Of a DNA stretch of 64,000 nucleotides, positions 52,301-64,000 are shown one piece after another. Origin of the DNA: Whitmania pigra. Lineage: Eukaryota > Annelida > Clitellata > Hirudinida > Haemopidae. Position 1 is the first letter of the stretch. Each line of letters opens with the position of its first letter. The stretch is taken from the NCBI GenBank assembly GCA_021613335.1, contig JAJTWR010000481.1:3098501-3162500 (forward strand). Reading direction: 5' to 3'. The translations under genes were made by a program, and so were the position numbers. A model generated the notes under the pieces. It searched no databases, was not told where the DNA came from, and was given only the letters and a program-made list of their open reading frames with translations.

Positions 52301-53310
52301 TTCCATCATTCTCAACCTACATTGGAATAAGCATATTGTAGTTTGGAGTGGCAAAATATTTTTATTTAGTTCTTAATGGGACACCTACGACATTTGCATT
52401 TATTATACCTTCGGAATGTTTTCGTTTCTGTTTTCGGTCGGAATGTTTAATTTCCTCTCTTTTTCAAGTTCATTGAATATGTTGTCGCCAGTCTCAGGAT
52501 TTGTTATTTTGACAATATTTTTTGTTCTTGGAGGAAGTTTTGGAGCATTGTAGCCTTCAGCAACGTTTCATAATCAAAATGAGTTTCAAAGGTTCCTAAA
52601 GGATTGCAAAATTACGATAAAAACCTTCACGCATGTTGACAAGCCTGTAATGACAACTCCCACTGGAATAGTCATCATACTGTCGGTTTGGGGGAATACC
52701 AGGCATGTGGTGATAAATACCTGGACTTCTATTTAAATTTGGGTACTGTAAATATAAAGTAGTATGGAGCATTGATACAATACAGCAATAAATTATTCAA
52801 GAAGTTATTATTTACAAATGTGAGCATTTGTGGCTGATTGAAACGATAATGGGAGTCTTGGAAACGTTGATTCAGAGGTGGAGCCAAATTTGCAATGTTA
52901 GAATTGTTAGGCATGAAACAAGGTTGCCTTTGGTAAAAATCACTCTGCAAAATTAAAGTTACTAAGAAATTTTAAGCGGTTATAAATCCAAACTAAATAG
53001 TGATAATAACAGCTAGTATTTTTACCTAGCATCAGAAGCATTATTATTAATCCTAATAATAATAAATCAGTTATGCTTTCAAAACTTTACAACTATTGCA
53101 AGCATGCACCATTTTAGATTTTAAATGTGTTTGATTACAATCTTTAGACTTACTCCGTATTTTGAATATTGGCATCTAGTTGGTAAACTAAGGTAGAATT
53201 AATCGTAGGAATAAAATGCACCCATTAGTGCTCATAAACATAAAATTTACTAGCAATAAAGTAAGCTTTGAACTCACTGACTGGTCATAGTTTGACATAG
53301 ATTGATACAT
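43317..53310 (-). CDS. EIF4G: Eukaryotic translation initiation factor 4 gamma
   Basis: Twenty exons in phase give 1665 aa: 53310-53278, 52944-52816, 52745-52625, 52554-52409, 52316-52067, 51922-51077, 49323-49042, 48952-48873, 48806-48632, 48566-48460, 48159-47716, 47415-47278, 47208-47149, 46875-46729, 46530-46451, 46054-44630, 44544-44340, 43985-43907, 43761-43615, 43420-43317. Order: N-terminal [14 protein letters not shown] (about 107-120), PAM2-like [12 protein letters not shown] (about 464), eIF4E-binding YSREFLL (about 691), MIF4G domain (about 872-1137; [54 protein letters not shown]), MA3 domain (about 1405-1530) and a short C-terminal HEAT-like region. eIF4G scaffolds eIF4E, eIF4A and eIF3 at capped mRNA. 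An in-frame Met at 49318 could start a shorter isoform. The intron at 48160-48459 appears to be GC-AG. A two-gene reading is less likely, because the phases match across the 1.75-kb intron. Confidence 0.93.
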
Positions 53311-53915
53311 TTTTAGTTATGAGTATCATTTATCGAAATGTTTTTAACTCAAAAATTAATTTAATGAGTCCTGTTGAGATTAAGCCCGTGCAAAACACTA
53401 AAACAATAGTGCAATGAGGATAACTAGCTTTGTCTTGGGAATTACTAGCACCTTTAACAGCTAGCAAGTCATATGTTTTTCAGTGGTTCAAATCATCAAA
53501 ACAAATAGGAATGTTTATATATCAAACGGTGAACATTTCAAAAAGTTCGCAACAGCTTCCGCAGGACGACAAATTATTTGCAGTTGATTTTAATAATTAA
53601 ATCAGAACAAACACAGTTCATGCAAGTGACATGCATTCATAAGTCAAAATAAAGCTAGTGAAACATGTCTAATAAAGGAAAATAGTAAAAATTGCACTAA
53701 ACAAAACTTTATGTATTACAACATATTAATAATGCAATAAAAAACATAATAAATTTTAAAAAGTGAAATTAAATCTTTTATTACAAAATTATTTAAAATT
53801 TATTACAGCGATAAATCTGTTTCGCATTACTCAGTCTTTGTTTTATTTAGAAGTTGAGTCGTCCTATATCGCCTCGGATAAACGTGATAGTTTTAATGCC
53901 CTCAGAAATTAAAAA
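53311..53915. promoter_or_regulatory. Divergent promoter region, eIF4G / EXOSC10
   Basis: 605 bp between the start codons on opposite strands. It is AT-rich with no coding exon, so it should hold both promoters and 5' UTRs. Confidence 0.55.
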
Positions 53916-56900
53916 ATGGAAAAGGATTTAACTTCTACTAACATATTAAATGTTGATGAGTTTTTTGAGGTAATTAACATTCTGATATAGTATGTTGAAC
54001 AAATTGTAGTTTGATAAAATTCATACGGGAATGCAAATATTAAATTTAGGCTGAAATAATAACACTAATAAAGTAAATAATTTTATTTTGTATAGACATT
54101 GTTAAAAGAACTCGATAGTGCGACTAAAAATGCTGAAGATGCGGCTCGTTTGTTGGATCGGGTATCTTCTTTGTCAAAAATGAAATGCCTGCTAGGAGAC
54201 AAAATTCTTCTTTTGTTAGTTACAAACAATATACTTTGTTTTTGTCCCTATTGACTCTATATTTGTGTTTTTATAATAATAATAATTAATATTCGCCCAA
54301 CCTAAATATTAACGACTTTTTAGAATCAACTACATATTAAAACCGTACGGGCATGAACTGAATTTGAAGACAGAATATAAAAGCACAGAAGATCTTTGCA
54401 ATGCATTTGACAACATTGTTGATGATTTGGCAAGAAGAATTGTAAGCCAACTGATGTGCTTGTTATGACATCACAAGTTGTGTATTAACTAACAATTAAT
54501 TAAATATCAGGACAATCATCTACAACAAGCACAAGGCAAGAAAGTTGTTGAAAATGAATTTATTAAAGAGAAACAAGATGCTCAGAAGAAGGTTTGTTGA
54601 TTGTCACTGCATGACTCTTAAGTGCAATGTACTGATTCTTGTGATTAGTTTGTCCACATGTTCTCTCGTCGTTAAGTAATTTTAACGGCAATTAATCGGT
54701 ATGGAATGGACAGAATCAAGTTTATAATTCATATTTTAAGAACAAATCAGACCAAATGACCTCCTCAATCAGCACGAAGAAACCTCAAGCATTTTTCAAA
54801 ATTAGAGTTGACAACTCTGCATCGCCATTCGTGCCTTTGATTTTTGAAAAACCGAATGCTTTGAGGCCGCTCGAAGGTTGGATTTTGTTGATTCTCTTAA
54901 ATTTTATTCGACCATTTTGACGTGGTTAAGAAATTAACTGGAATTACATTATGCCTCAATTTTTAGTCACCATGAACGGCTTCTATTATATTGATAATCT
55001 GGTCAAATAATAAATTGGATAAACATCTTATGAAACAATGATTTTATTTTTTATGCAGAGAGTATGAGGAAAGATGTTATGGACGACGAAATGTGAGTTT
55101 GTTAGATCCAAATGAACGAGTTTTAAGTTGATAATTTTATTTAATAATCAATGCATTCAACACAACTTTGTAGGTTCGGTCATCCCCATCCTTATCAATT
55201 TGAATTGGACAACTTCAAACCGAACGAGGACCTGATGGCGAGGGTCGTGCCAAAGCCACCCAAGGATTTGAACAAGACGCCTCTGACGTTTGTCGACACA
55301 GAGGAGTGCTTGGATGCTCTCGTTGAAAAGCTGAAGAATGTTTCAGAGATTGCTGTGGATTTGGAGGTAGAGTAGTGATTAACTTGATTAAGTGGTTGAT
55401 TAAGCAATTGGAAATTAAAAAAAATAGTTTTGAAGCTATTCCATTAATAATTAGATGATTTAATATGAGGCCATGTTGCTCTACATTATGCTGTTAAGAA
55501 TGTCCTGTCAGAGCAACCGAGATGCAATATATTCACACAATAACATTTGATAGAATTAAATCGTTGACGTTAAATTCACCTGCAATTCTAGCACCACTCG
55601 TACAGAAGTTACCTGGGGTTCACATGCCTCATGCAAATATCCACACGTGACGAAGACTTCATCGTCGACACGCTCGCTCTCAGGCATTTGATGCACAAGT
55701 TCAATGTCATCTTCACGGATCCTAACATCGTCAAGGTAATGTCCACGTCGAGCAATTAATTTTAGACACATCACAAGAACACCCACAAATGCAATCAATA
55801 TTGAATTTGATGCCTCTGATGCTATGCACAATGTGCCTTGCAAATTAATTTTTGTTATTAATATTTATAACTAAACATGAACTCGATTCTCAGGTTCTCC
55901 ATGGCTCAGACTTTGATGTGATATGGCTCCAAAAGGATTTTGGAGTGTACCTGGTCAACACTTTTGACACCGGTCTTGCAGCAAGAGCCCTAAAGTTTTC
56001 ATCGTATTCGTATGCCTACGTTCTCGAGCACTATTGCAAAGTGAAGGCTGATAAGCAGTATCAGCTGGCAGACTGGAGAATAAGGTTGGTTATCCTTTTT
56101 AATATCACATTATAAATAAGGTTGGTTATTCTTTTTAATATCACATTATAAATATCATAGTTGCATATGACAACTGCATTTCTAATAGAGATGGAAATGA
56201 ATTGAAAGCAAGATGTTTCAACTTTACAATATTTATGCAGTTAAAAATCTGTAAGGATTCACATCGGTAACTGCGACTCAAACGCAGTACCACATTAATG
56301 CATGTTGGCATTGTACAGCACGAATGACATCGAGTAATTAATTAATAAATAAATAATAAGTAAAACGATCATACATTGTTGCATTACAGACCCCTTCCAC
56401 AGGAGCTAGTGAAGTATGCCAGAGAGGACACGCATTACCTGCTGTACATCTACGACAGGATGAGAAACGATCTTATCAAGGAAAACAACGGCTTCCACGG
56501 TCTTATGTCCACAGTCATTCAAAACAGCACCAACCTCTGCAAGAAGGTAGCCCTTTCAATTCATTTGCTGGGAAATTTGTATTTTGACGTGAAATAGTTT
56601 GTTTGTATGTATTTATGATGTAGTTTAAATGTCAGTGGTAATTTATTAATACATATTAATTCTTTATAATGAGAGGTAGATTATTGGTTAGATTTGTTGT
56701 AATGTTTGTGGAACCTATTCTAATTGACATCATTGATAAGCAAATGTTGTTGTGCAGAGGTATGAGAAGCCCTATTTGAAAGACAATGCTCATCTGGATC
56801 TCCTGAAGACATCCAACTCAACTCTGAATGTGAGGCAGTTGGAAGTGCTCAGAAGGTTGTACGAGTGGAGGGATGGAATGGCCAGAGAACTTGATGAGAG

Positions 56901-59302
56901 CACAGGGTAAGTTTTGGTCCTAGAATATATATATGTATGTATGTATATGTACATATATTTTATATATAATATTATTTTATAGCTAATTAAAATATCAGCA
57001 GTGAACATAAGGCCATGTATATATATATATATACTTTAATTAGCTAGAATTAGTGAATTGAGAGAAAGTTGTGGTTGTAACTGTTGTGAATAATAGTTAT
57101 TCATTTTCCAGGTTCATTCTGCCCAATCAGAAGTTGCTGAACATTGCAAAGATCATGCCAAAGTTTGTGAACATTTAAAAATTTCTTATAATTTGCAAGA
57201 GTTGCACTTTAATATTTAATAGAGCAAGCTTATTGTCAACATTTTCAATTATTTCATCCTCAGAGAAATAGGTGGAGTCATTGCATGCTTGGACCAATCC
57301 AAGTACGGGGCAGCTGAGTCTATCTACAGAACCATCACGTCTGTTTTGTGCCTTCCAGACAGTTACTTTGTGAGAATCGATTAAAACTTGTGACGAATAA
57401 TTTGCCTAACTGGATATATTTTATTCGTTCTTCATATCCTTTCAGGATGGCAGCAAAGAAGACAAATCAAAGTTTTCTTTGACCACAGAAAATAACACAG
57501 TGGAAACATATCGCTCCAAAAATAACATATTGTTTGACATGAAAGGAGTCAACAAAGCAGGTAGGAAAATGTCACATCGATCATTTGTGTCATTTCACGA
57601 AAAATAAAAGGCATAATGATGATGGCCATTTACTTTTTTATCAAAAACTGTTTTTTGTCGTTCAGACTACAACCAGGATGATTTGATTGCTCAGCGATTG
57701 AAAGACATTTCCGTTAGTGGTGTTCAAAGGAAGGCCTTGACCACACTGGTGAGTGTTTTGGTGATAACAATTCTACCAATGTTAATTTCAGAATTGGATG
57801 TTGGAGTTTCGTAGTTATATTTTAAGTCATTTTTTTTTATTCCAGAACACAACACAAAGACAGTCCAGCAAATCGAAAGCATTTCAAAGTGTTCTGAGCA
57901 AGATAACTAACCCCCTCATCACGGTTTGTCTCAGTTTCAACCAACATTTTTGGCAAAGTTTTAATAAATAATTAAATTAAGTACTTGTTTGACCAAATTA
58001 TTTACATAAACCAACATCACATTATATCTTCCAGAGTTGGCCCGATGCATTTTTGACAGCATCAAATTGTACTGATGTGAGTTGAAGCTTCAAACACATT
58101 ATTCATTTCTCTGAAATGAGTTAATGGTTTCATTAAATTTTATTATTATTGTTATTACCAGGATCCAAGCATCTCATACAGCATGAAAGCCCATACAGTC
58201 TTCAAATCCAATTCTAATCTTCCTGATCGCCCTGAAGGTCTGTTGAACCACCAACTTATTGTTTTAACATTTTCAAAATATATAATAATAATAATAATAA
58301 TAACAATAATAATAATAACATTTACAAAACATCTCTGCCAATGTGTTTGCTTTTGTGGTTCCTTTATGATGTTAATGATTGCCATCTTCCAGTTATTGAG
58401 ACAAAGCCTGTCATGTTGTTGGATGAAACAAAAGATGTTGACAAGCTCCTCAAGTCTGTAAGAACTCAGGTGAGAATTTGTAAATTAAAAAAAAAAGTCG
58501 TTGTTCAGCAATAATTGGTCATTTAATGAAATTCTATTGAAACCAACATGTAACATTTAAAATGATTTTTTTATTTTCAATTAGATCCACGAGGGTGAAG
58601 CCTTAAAGAGGAAGGCTGAACCAGAAGTCGAAGGAACCAAAAAGAAGAAAGTCAAGAACCTCAACAAAGAACTCAACGTCTCCGAGTTCGAACCGCACGT
58701 TTACGATCAGAAGGAGTGGGAGAAAATGTTACAAGGTAGTTTGAGAGAATATTAATAATGCATCATTACTCAATGCATTTCTGTTGTTTAAGCAATAATC
58801 GAGAGGACATTCTGTATCATGGATCTTTTGAGCTCAATAAATAATTAATTCTTTTTTTTATGTTTTTCAATAGAGCCAGAGTCTGCGAAGAAGAATTCCG
58901 GCAAGGAAAGTCACAACAAGAAACGTAAAGCCGAGGATTCCCAGCACGAGCTAAAAGTATGTCACTAGATTTTTTTAATTCATAAATGTGAAGTGTAATA
59001 TTTCTAAATCCATTTTTACTTGTAATAATATACTTATAATAACAAGTATAAACTTTAACCCTAGTGAGAACAACCTAACATAAAACAATGCTTCTCGCTT
59101 TATTTATAAGTTAAATAATTTTATTCCTACTGAGAACTAACTAAAGAGACGAACACTTCGTTTACAGAAAAAGATGAAGTTGCCTCACAGCGCTCGAACG
59201 ACGAAAAGCTTCTCGTTCCTGCCAAAAGACAGCCGAAATCTTCCGTCGTCCGCCAAACCGCTGCCGAGCGCTCCCGTCATTCCGTGGCCCGGCAAGAAAT
59301 GA
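53916..59302 (+). CDS. EXOSC10: Exosome component 10 (RRP6-type 3'-5' exoribonuclease)
   Basis: Twenty-two exons in phase give 799 aa: 53916-53969, 54096-54214, 54324-54441, 54511-54591, 54714-54876, 55059-55092, 55174-55366, 55592-55735, 55894-56084, 56390-56546, 56758-56906, 57112-57162, 57264-57369, 57446-57560, 57666-57748, 57846-57923, 58035-58076, 58162-58237, 58393-58469, 58585-58735, 58874-58956, 59168-59302. Order: PMC2NT domain (about 10-100), DEDDy exonuclease ([20 protein letters not shown], with Asp252 and Glu254; [29 protein letters not shown], with Tyr375 and Asp379), HRDC domain (about 435-515), then a Lys-rich tail with KKKKVK. All catalytic positions are present. The enzyme trims rRNA, snoRNA and aberrant nuclear RNAs with the exosome core. 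It is slightly shorter than human (885 aa). Confidence 0.97.
56081..56152 (+). repeat. 36-bp tandem duplication across an EXOSC10 splice donor
   Basis: Two copies with a 36-bp period starting taaggttggttat. The first overlaps the end of exon 9 and its donor; the second repeats the donor 36 bp into the intron, with one mismatch. Confidence 0.85.
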
Positions 59303-60084
59303 CGGGCAGTTGTTCCTGCAGACAATGTCACTTTGTTAAATTGAATAATTAATGATTAAGAATGTTTTAAAGCATGGTTTTATCCGTTGTTCGTTTCATG
59401 CTTTGTTTCTTTCTTTGTCTTTGTCGGTCACTAGCAGAATGTCGTTATCTTCCTGTCGAGAGATGACAGCGTAAATAATTAATGGATGGGATTACGCGAT
59501 GGGAGTGGCTGTAAATGCAAACGCAAAATTTCAGCGGGAATTTCGATTCGTTATTCTTTTTTCTGTTAAATCCTCGTCTGCTCGATGGTGGTTGGTTCCC
59601 TTCTGAAACCCGCGTTTTGGAAGTTTTGTTGCGGCTGGTTAACTGGTGACAAGTATTAGGCTATTATGCTATTATTGGCTATTTAAAAGCGAGGGAAAAT
59701 GTTCAAACGTGTCGACATGTTGAAGCTTCCTTTTGAAAGAAATTCGTTTTGGTGATACAGTGGCTTATCTGTCTGTCAATGAATGTGGCCTGATGTGCTT
59801 ATCTGCTTGAAATGCCACAAATCTTTAGCCTGGGTTGAGCATTTAATTTAATAATAACAATAATAATAATAATAGTTAACTCGTGTGGCGCCGTTTCCAT
59901 CCATAACTACAATCTGACTACTGTGAATTGAATGCCTGTTCCGATGAATTTACGTGGCAAATTCGCAAACGATTGATGTTATTAAAGGGGAAATGTTTCA
60001 AATGACTTGGTAGCCTAAATGCTCCTAAATGTAATCGCGTTATGTGGAGTTGATTTCATCAGTAGCTCGAGTTTGCCAACTCAC
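59303..60084. other. Intergenic region after EXOSC10
   Basis: EXOSC10 3' UTR and intergenic sequence. A short (AAT)n run lies near 59840-59870. No exon was supported and no canonical AATAAA occurs close to the stop. Confidence 0.45.
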
Positions 60085-60166
60085 CGCTTGGATTGGAAGA
60101 GGAGCGAATGCTTGAGCGAATTTGTGGTGCGGACGATAAAAGGTGATAGATGGAGGTGGACTTACT
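60085..60166 (-). CDS. Possible coding exon, unrecognised Pro-rich protein
   Basis: Minus-strand segment bounded by a gcagacag acceptor and a strong gtgagt donor, open for 27 codons (VSPPPSITFYRPHHKFAQAF, then APLPIQA). Composition is unlike the AT-rich background. No family is recognised and no neighbouring exon joins in phase with certainty. It may belong with 61844-61766. Confidence 0.2.
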
Positions 60167-61765
60167 CTGTCTGCTTGTTCTTTTGTTTCCTTACTTCCAC
60201 ATCTGTCCATCTATCCGGCTATTCATCAGTTGAGTTGTCAGAGAGGGCTGCCATTAATTCTGAAGAACAACTACTCTCAATGTTTTTATATTTTCCACTG
60301 GATACGATCCAGTGCTCTCAAACGCGGCAGTCTGAACGCAGTCTGAAGCGTCGGTCCTTTTCCAATTTGACTAATTGGTCTTTAACACGAGCGGAGGATG
60401 TGGAAACACGCTTTTTATGACGATTCGTATGTGGACAAAGACATGCAGGCGTTCAGGGTGCGTTTGTTTGCGAAACTGTTACGTGCTGTCTCCGTCCGAA
60501 TGACTATATCGTTCTTTATCGCCTCTGGAACAGTGGAATGGCCTAGCCCATGAGTCTGGGCGGTTTCTTTTACTCGATTTGTTGCCGTCCGAAGCACTAA
60601 ATCGACTCCGAGTGCCGACTAAAGGACACCCTCCGTGCGCCAGGTAGAAATTCTGGTAAGCCGTGCAAAGGACATTCTTGCTTCCCTGAAGAAATTCTGG
60701 GTGATTTATTGGAGGCCGAGTTCAAAATTCAACACGGTGCCGATGTAAAAACGGAATTAAAAATCTTTTGTCGAACCTTTTCATGTTAGTCTTTCTGGAG
60801 TTTCAGCTGCACAAATCGGCACGATAAGGCTTTTGTTTGAGGCCTTAAGAGATTAGTCACAACTGTCACAGTCTGAACTAATCAGGTATTTAGCATAATT
60901 TTCGTCAAGAACAAAAAGAATATATTTAGTCCTGTCCATTTTGTTCCTGTATCACAACATTTTCCATCCCGATTGTACTTAGAGTTTTCAAGAGTTTACA
61001 TCAGCGAACTCTCGCATTTGAAGAAGGACCTTTTAAAAGCGGAAGTGTGAATTAATTTGTCGGAAAAGTCTGATAACGATCCAGCAATTGAATCGAGGAA
61101 ACAAACAAGCCTTCTATTTATCAATCAATGCACCGATCTTTTGTCGTCCGCTTCTTTTTCTGGGCGGTCGATAATAGGACGATAAAGAAATGGCGCGAAC
61201 GTGCCGGGACGTTATTGTTACAAAATTCTTTGTTAGCCAGGCATGCCTCGAGAGCGTGTTGAGTGTGGAATGAGGATAGAAATATTTATTCAGAACAGCA
61301 CTTTGAATTCTATGCTGGAACGATGTTAGACAAAGTGTTTTGCGAAAGTGTTCAGCATGTTTTTGATGTCAAAAGCCACAGAAATTCAGAAAGATGAAAT
61401 CGATATTTATTTTAAATCTCTAATTTAAATCAAAATTTAAATCTTATGGGACATTTATCATTTGAATTTCTCGAACAATGATCAGAGCAAGAGGTAAATT
61501 GGGTGGATTTTATTCAGATTTTTAACGTTTTGTAGAAACTACTAACTTGTTAATAATTCAAACTTGTAATAATGAAAATATGTTTATTTTTATATTCAAA
61601 AAGGGCAGTTATTTAAATTCGTAAAAACTTCCATCGGAATCTCCAACTTTATTCATATTAACTTAAAAAAATAACTTAAAACCCGTCTTTACCATTTGAA
61701 GCAACAAAATTATCTTCAGCGCTAAATCATGAACCTTAAGCAGACGACTTTGCCATGCAACTCAC
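60167..61765. other. No supported gene
   Basis: Base composition is more balanced than elsewhere, with several open frames up to 133 codons on the plus strand (60019-60420), but no splice or family support. Confidence 0.35.
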
Positions 61766-61844
61766 CTGCGCTTGTTGAAGCTCGACCATCGACTGAGGCG
61801 GGAAGTTCATTCCCGGTTGTGCAGGGAATTGAAACAGGTCGCCA
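61766..61844 (-). CDS. Possible coding exon, unrecognised Gln/Pro-rich protein
   Basis: Minus-strand segment from a ctctcaaag acceptor to a consensus CAG|gtgagt donor, 26 codons (GDLFQFPAQPGMNFPPQSMV then ELQQAQ). The strong donor and residue composition suggest an exon. I do not recognise the protein and found no start or stop exon. Confidence 0.25.
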
Positions 61845-62128
61845 CTTTGAGAGTATTATTTCGCTTAAGACGAATAGGATGATTGGAACCGATATTCGAT
61901 TGAACCGCTTCTGAAACATAATAATATTATTTCCTAGTCGACTTTTAACATTTTCTTAAAACTCAAAGAAAATATCGTCAAAGTTTTTTTTTGTTTTTTT
62001 TTTTAATTTTAAATTTTGTTAAAGTTTCCCTTCAAACGAAACATTCAGAGTCAGAGTTGAGATATTTTCAGAGTTGCTTTCATTTTCCGGTCGTGGATTA
62101 TCTCTCTGCTCCAGTTAACACCGAGAAG

Positions 62129-62219
62129 ATGAAGAATGTCAGAACCGGAAACAGAGGTTTCCACACTGTGCTGTGTCTCGTGCTTATCCGCATCTCCCTC
62201 TCCAAAGACATTACTTCAG
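62129..62219 (+). CDS. Possible first exon with signal-peptide-like start
   Basis: ATG followed by 30 codons (MKNVRTGNRGFHTVLCLVLI then RISLSKDITS) and a gtgaca donor. A basic N-terminus and hydrophobic core suggest a secretory signal. No downstream exon was identified before the window's repeats, so this stays a candidate. Confidence 0.2.
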
Positions 62220-63125
62220 GTGACATTTTTTCCACAGTAACATTCCATCAATTTTCTTGCGCTTGTTGAGTTTTCGCGGCGAAGACACGTTTGACGATCA
62301 TGCGAATTTCTACTGAGTTTGACTTGATCACCACGAAGAATTCGAGTTTAGATCGTCTGAATGTTCGATGGAAAATAAATAAAAATGTAAATAAAAACAT
62401 TTCTGAATGTTTGCTTCATCATCGTAAATTCGGAGTTTCAGTCGTTTCTCTGATCCTCGACCGAGTGGATAAATGGAAGAGGAAGAGAAGGATTAATGAG
62501 TGAATGGATGACTTGAATGATTGGATTGAGAGAATGAGAAAACGACGGAAATATTGAAAGACATCTGACGGATGAATGCTTGGATAGTTAAATGATTAAA
62601 TTGGTTTGTGTGTGAATGGATCAGTTGATGGATGGATGGATAGATGGATTGATGGAAAGGATGAAAGATGTATAAGTGGGCGAGTATTGGATGAAATTAA
62701 TGGCGTCCTTTTTCTTGTCACTGATAACATTTTAACTCTCAACAAAGGCAAATATTCAAAGCAGAAAAAAAACTACACCTTTGAAACTGCAGCATCCAAC
62801 AGCATCATTATCATTACAATTATCATCCATCATAGCCATATAATTTTTTTCACCTCGAATAAATAAAATAATTCTTGGTTTAGTAAAAAAATATAGTAAA
62901 ATATTTCTTCGAATAATAATAATAATAATAATACATAAATAAATAAAAAACGACGAATCGAAGATCTTTCGAAGGGATTTTCCAGTTTCAATTTTCAAAT
63001 CATTCTTTTCATGAAACCACTTTCACACCTCGTGCTTCTGTTGCGGAAGTACAAAAGTTATTTCCATGCCGAGCTGATAAAATCTGCAGGAGGATGGAAA
63101 TTCCGTGGAATAAAAGAATGGGTGG
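62220..63125. other. No supported gene; short GATG repeats
   Basis: GATG/GATT tetranucleotide run at about 62624-62657 and an AAT run at about 62915-62932. Nothing else was supported. Confidence 0.4.
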
Positions 63126-63231
63126 TTTGGATTGATAGATGGCTGGATGGATTGATGGATGTACAGGTGGATAGATGGATGTACAGGTGGATAGATGAAT
63201 GGATGCATGGATGCATCTACCAGAACAATGG
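63126..63231. repeat. GATG-type tetranucleotide repeat with 20-bp duplication
   Basis: Degenerate GATG/GATA units including two direct copies of gatggatgtacaggtggata. The open frames across it are artefacts. Confidence 0.85.
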
Positions 63232-63359
63232 ATGGCAAGAATGTACGATTAGATGAATGGCCAAAAGGGAGGATTTATTTTGAGTTGTCACACAGAACAA
63301 CCAGTAGCCACTTTGCTCCGGTCATGTTTTTCTTCCACGTTTGACACTTTTCGGTCCTC

Positions 63360-63722
63360 ATGAAGTGATTGACTGATGAAGTGATTGACTGAAGATGTGA
63401 TTGACTGACAAAGTGATTGACTGACGAAGTGATTGACTGATAAAGTGATTGATTGATGAAGTGATTGACTGAAGAAGTGATTGACTGATGAAGTGCTTGA
63501 TTGATGAAGTGATTGATTGATGAAGTGATAGACTGATGAAGTGATTGACTGATGAAGTGATTGACTGGTGAAGTGTTTGATTGATGAAGTGATTGACTAA
63601 AGAAGTGTTTGATTGATGAAGTGATTGATTGATGAAGTGATTGATTGATGAAGTGATTGACTAATGAAGTGATTGATTGATGAAGTGATTGACTAATGAA
63701 GTGATTGACTGATGAAGTGATT
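63360..63722. repeat. 16-bp minisatellite, about 22.5 copies
   Basis: Unit tgaagtgattgactga, with ordered variants (gattga, actaa, agaag, caaag). Because 16 is not a multiple of 3, the minus-strand 150-codon frame repeats every 16 residues (48 bp). It is a repeat artefact unless shown to be transcribed. Confidence 0.95.
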
Positions 63723-64000
63723 TTCATCCAACCGCAGGCATCTGAAATCGAGAATCCAGTTCACCAAAATAAAAAACCCGAATTTTATTTGCCTCCATTC
63801 TGACGGCTATTTGTCATTTTCCAAGAGACAGAAATACTCCATTTTGAAAGGACCCCTTGAAATTCGACATTTTTTCCATTTTACAAACTTTTAATTTTTC
63901 AAACCACCCACTGATGACGAGGCTGATGTACGATTTTGCACAAATTCTGTTCAATTTGAATGTTAGTAAGATTACAATTGGTACTGAAATGAATTACTAA
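63723..64000. other. No gene seen
   Basis: Unique AT-rich sequence to the window end, with no supported exon. Confidence 0.4.

Overview
This is an AT-rich eukaryotic nuclear window. Ten protein-coding genes can be reconstructed from splice sites, reading-frame phase and family similarity. Every gene model sums to a whole number of codons. Introns are short (mostly about 60-200 bp, GT-AG with a few probable GC-AG) and genes are closely spaced, often in divergent or convergent pairs. The gene set includes PTCD2, TPGS2, RIIAD1, a synaptobrevin and an eIF4G with MIF4G plus MA3. Together these point to an invertebrate animal with a compact genome; the phylum cannot be fixed from the sequence.

Layout: 0-10.9 kb is gene-poor. 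It holds trinucleotide microsatellites, a 35-bp minisatellite and a 1.07-kb internally deleted hAT transposon carrying a broken transposase remnant. From 10.9 to 18.3 kb come TPGS2 (-), PTCD2 (-) and a glucose-6-phosphate 1-epimerase-like gene (+); the last two share a 394-bp divergent promoter. From 18.3 to 21.1 kb lie a tRNA-like SINE and a ubiquitin-specific protease remnant (-) with a frameshift beside its catalytic Cys box. DUS2 (+) spans 21.1-24.3 kb. From 24.3 to 29.6 kb is a non-coding stretch with possible spliced leader exons and another SINE. CHD1 (+, 34 coding exons, 1757 aa) spans 29.7-37.8 kb. A foldback hAT-type MITE lies at 38.5 kb. RPL17 (+) and RIIAD1 (-) converge at 39.3-40.9 kb, and RIIAD1 diverges from a short VAMP/synaptobrevin gene (+) at 41.2-42.0 kb. 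A 20-exon eIF4G gene (-, 1665 aa) fills 43.3-53.3 kb and diverges from EXOSC10/RRP6 (+, 799 aa) at 53.9-59.3 kb. From 59.3 to 64 kb there are only weak exon candidates and tandem repeats.

Most genes are housekeeping: translation (eIF4G, RPL17), RNA modification and decay (DUS2, EXOSC10), chromatin (CHD1) and mitochondrial RNA (PTCD2). Two have cilium or microtubule associations (TPGS2, RIIAD1) and one acts in membrane fusion (VAMP). I see no operon or dedicated novel system. The most unusual items are the hAT-derived elements, the USP remnant, a stop-free in-frame intron and a PAM2-like motif in eIF4G, and the GC-AG introns.
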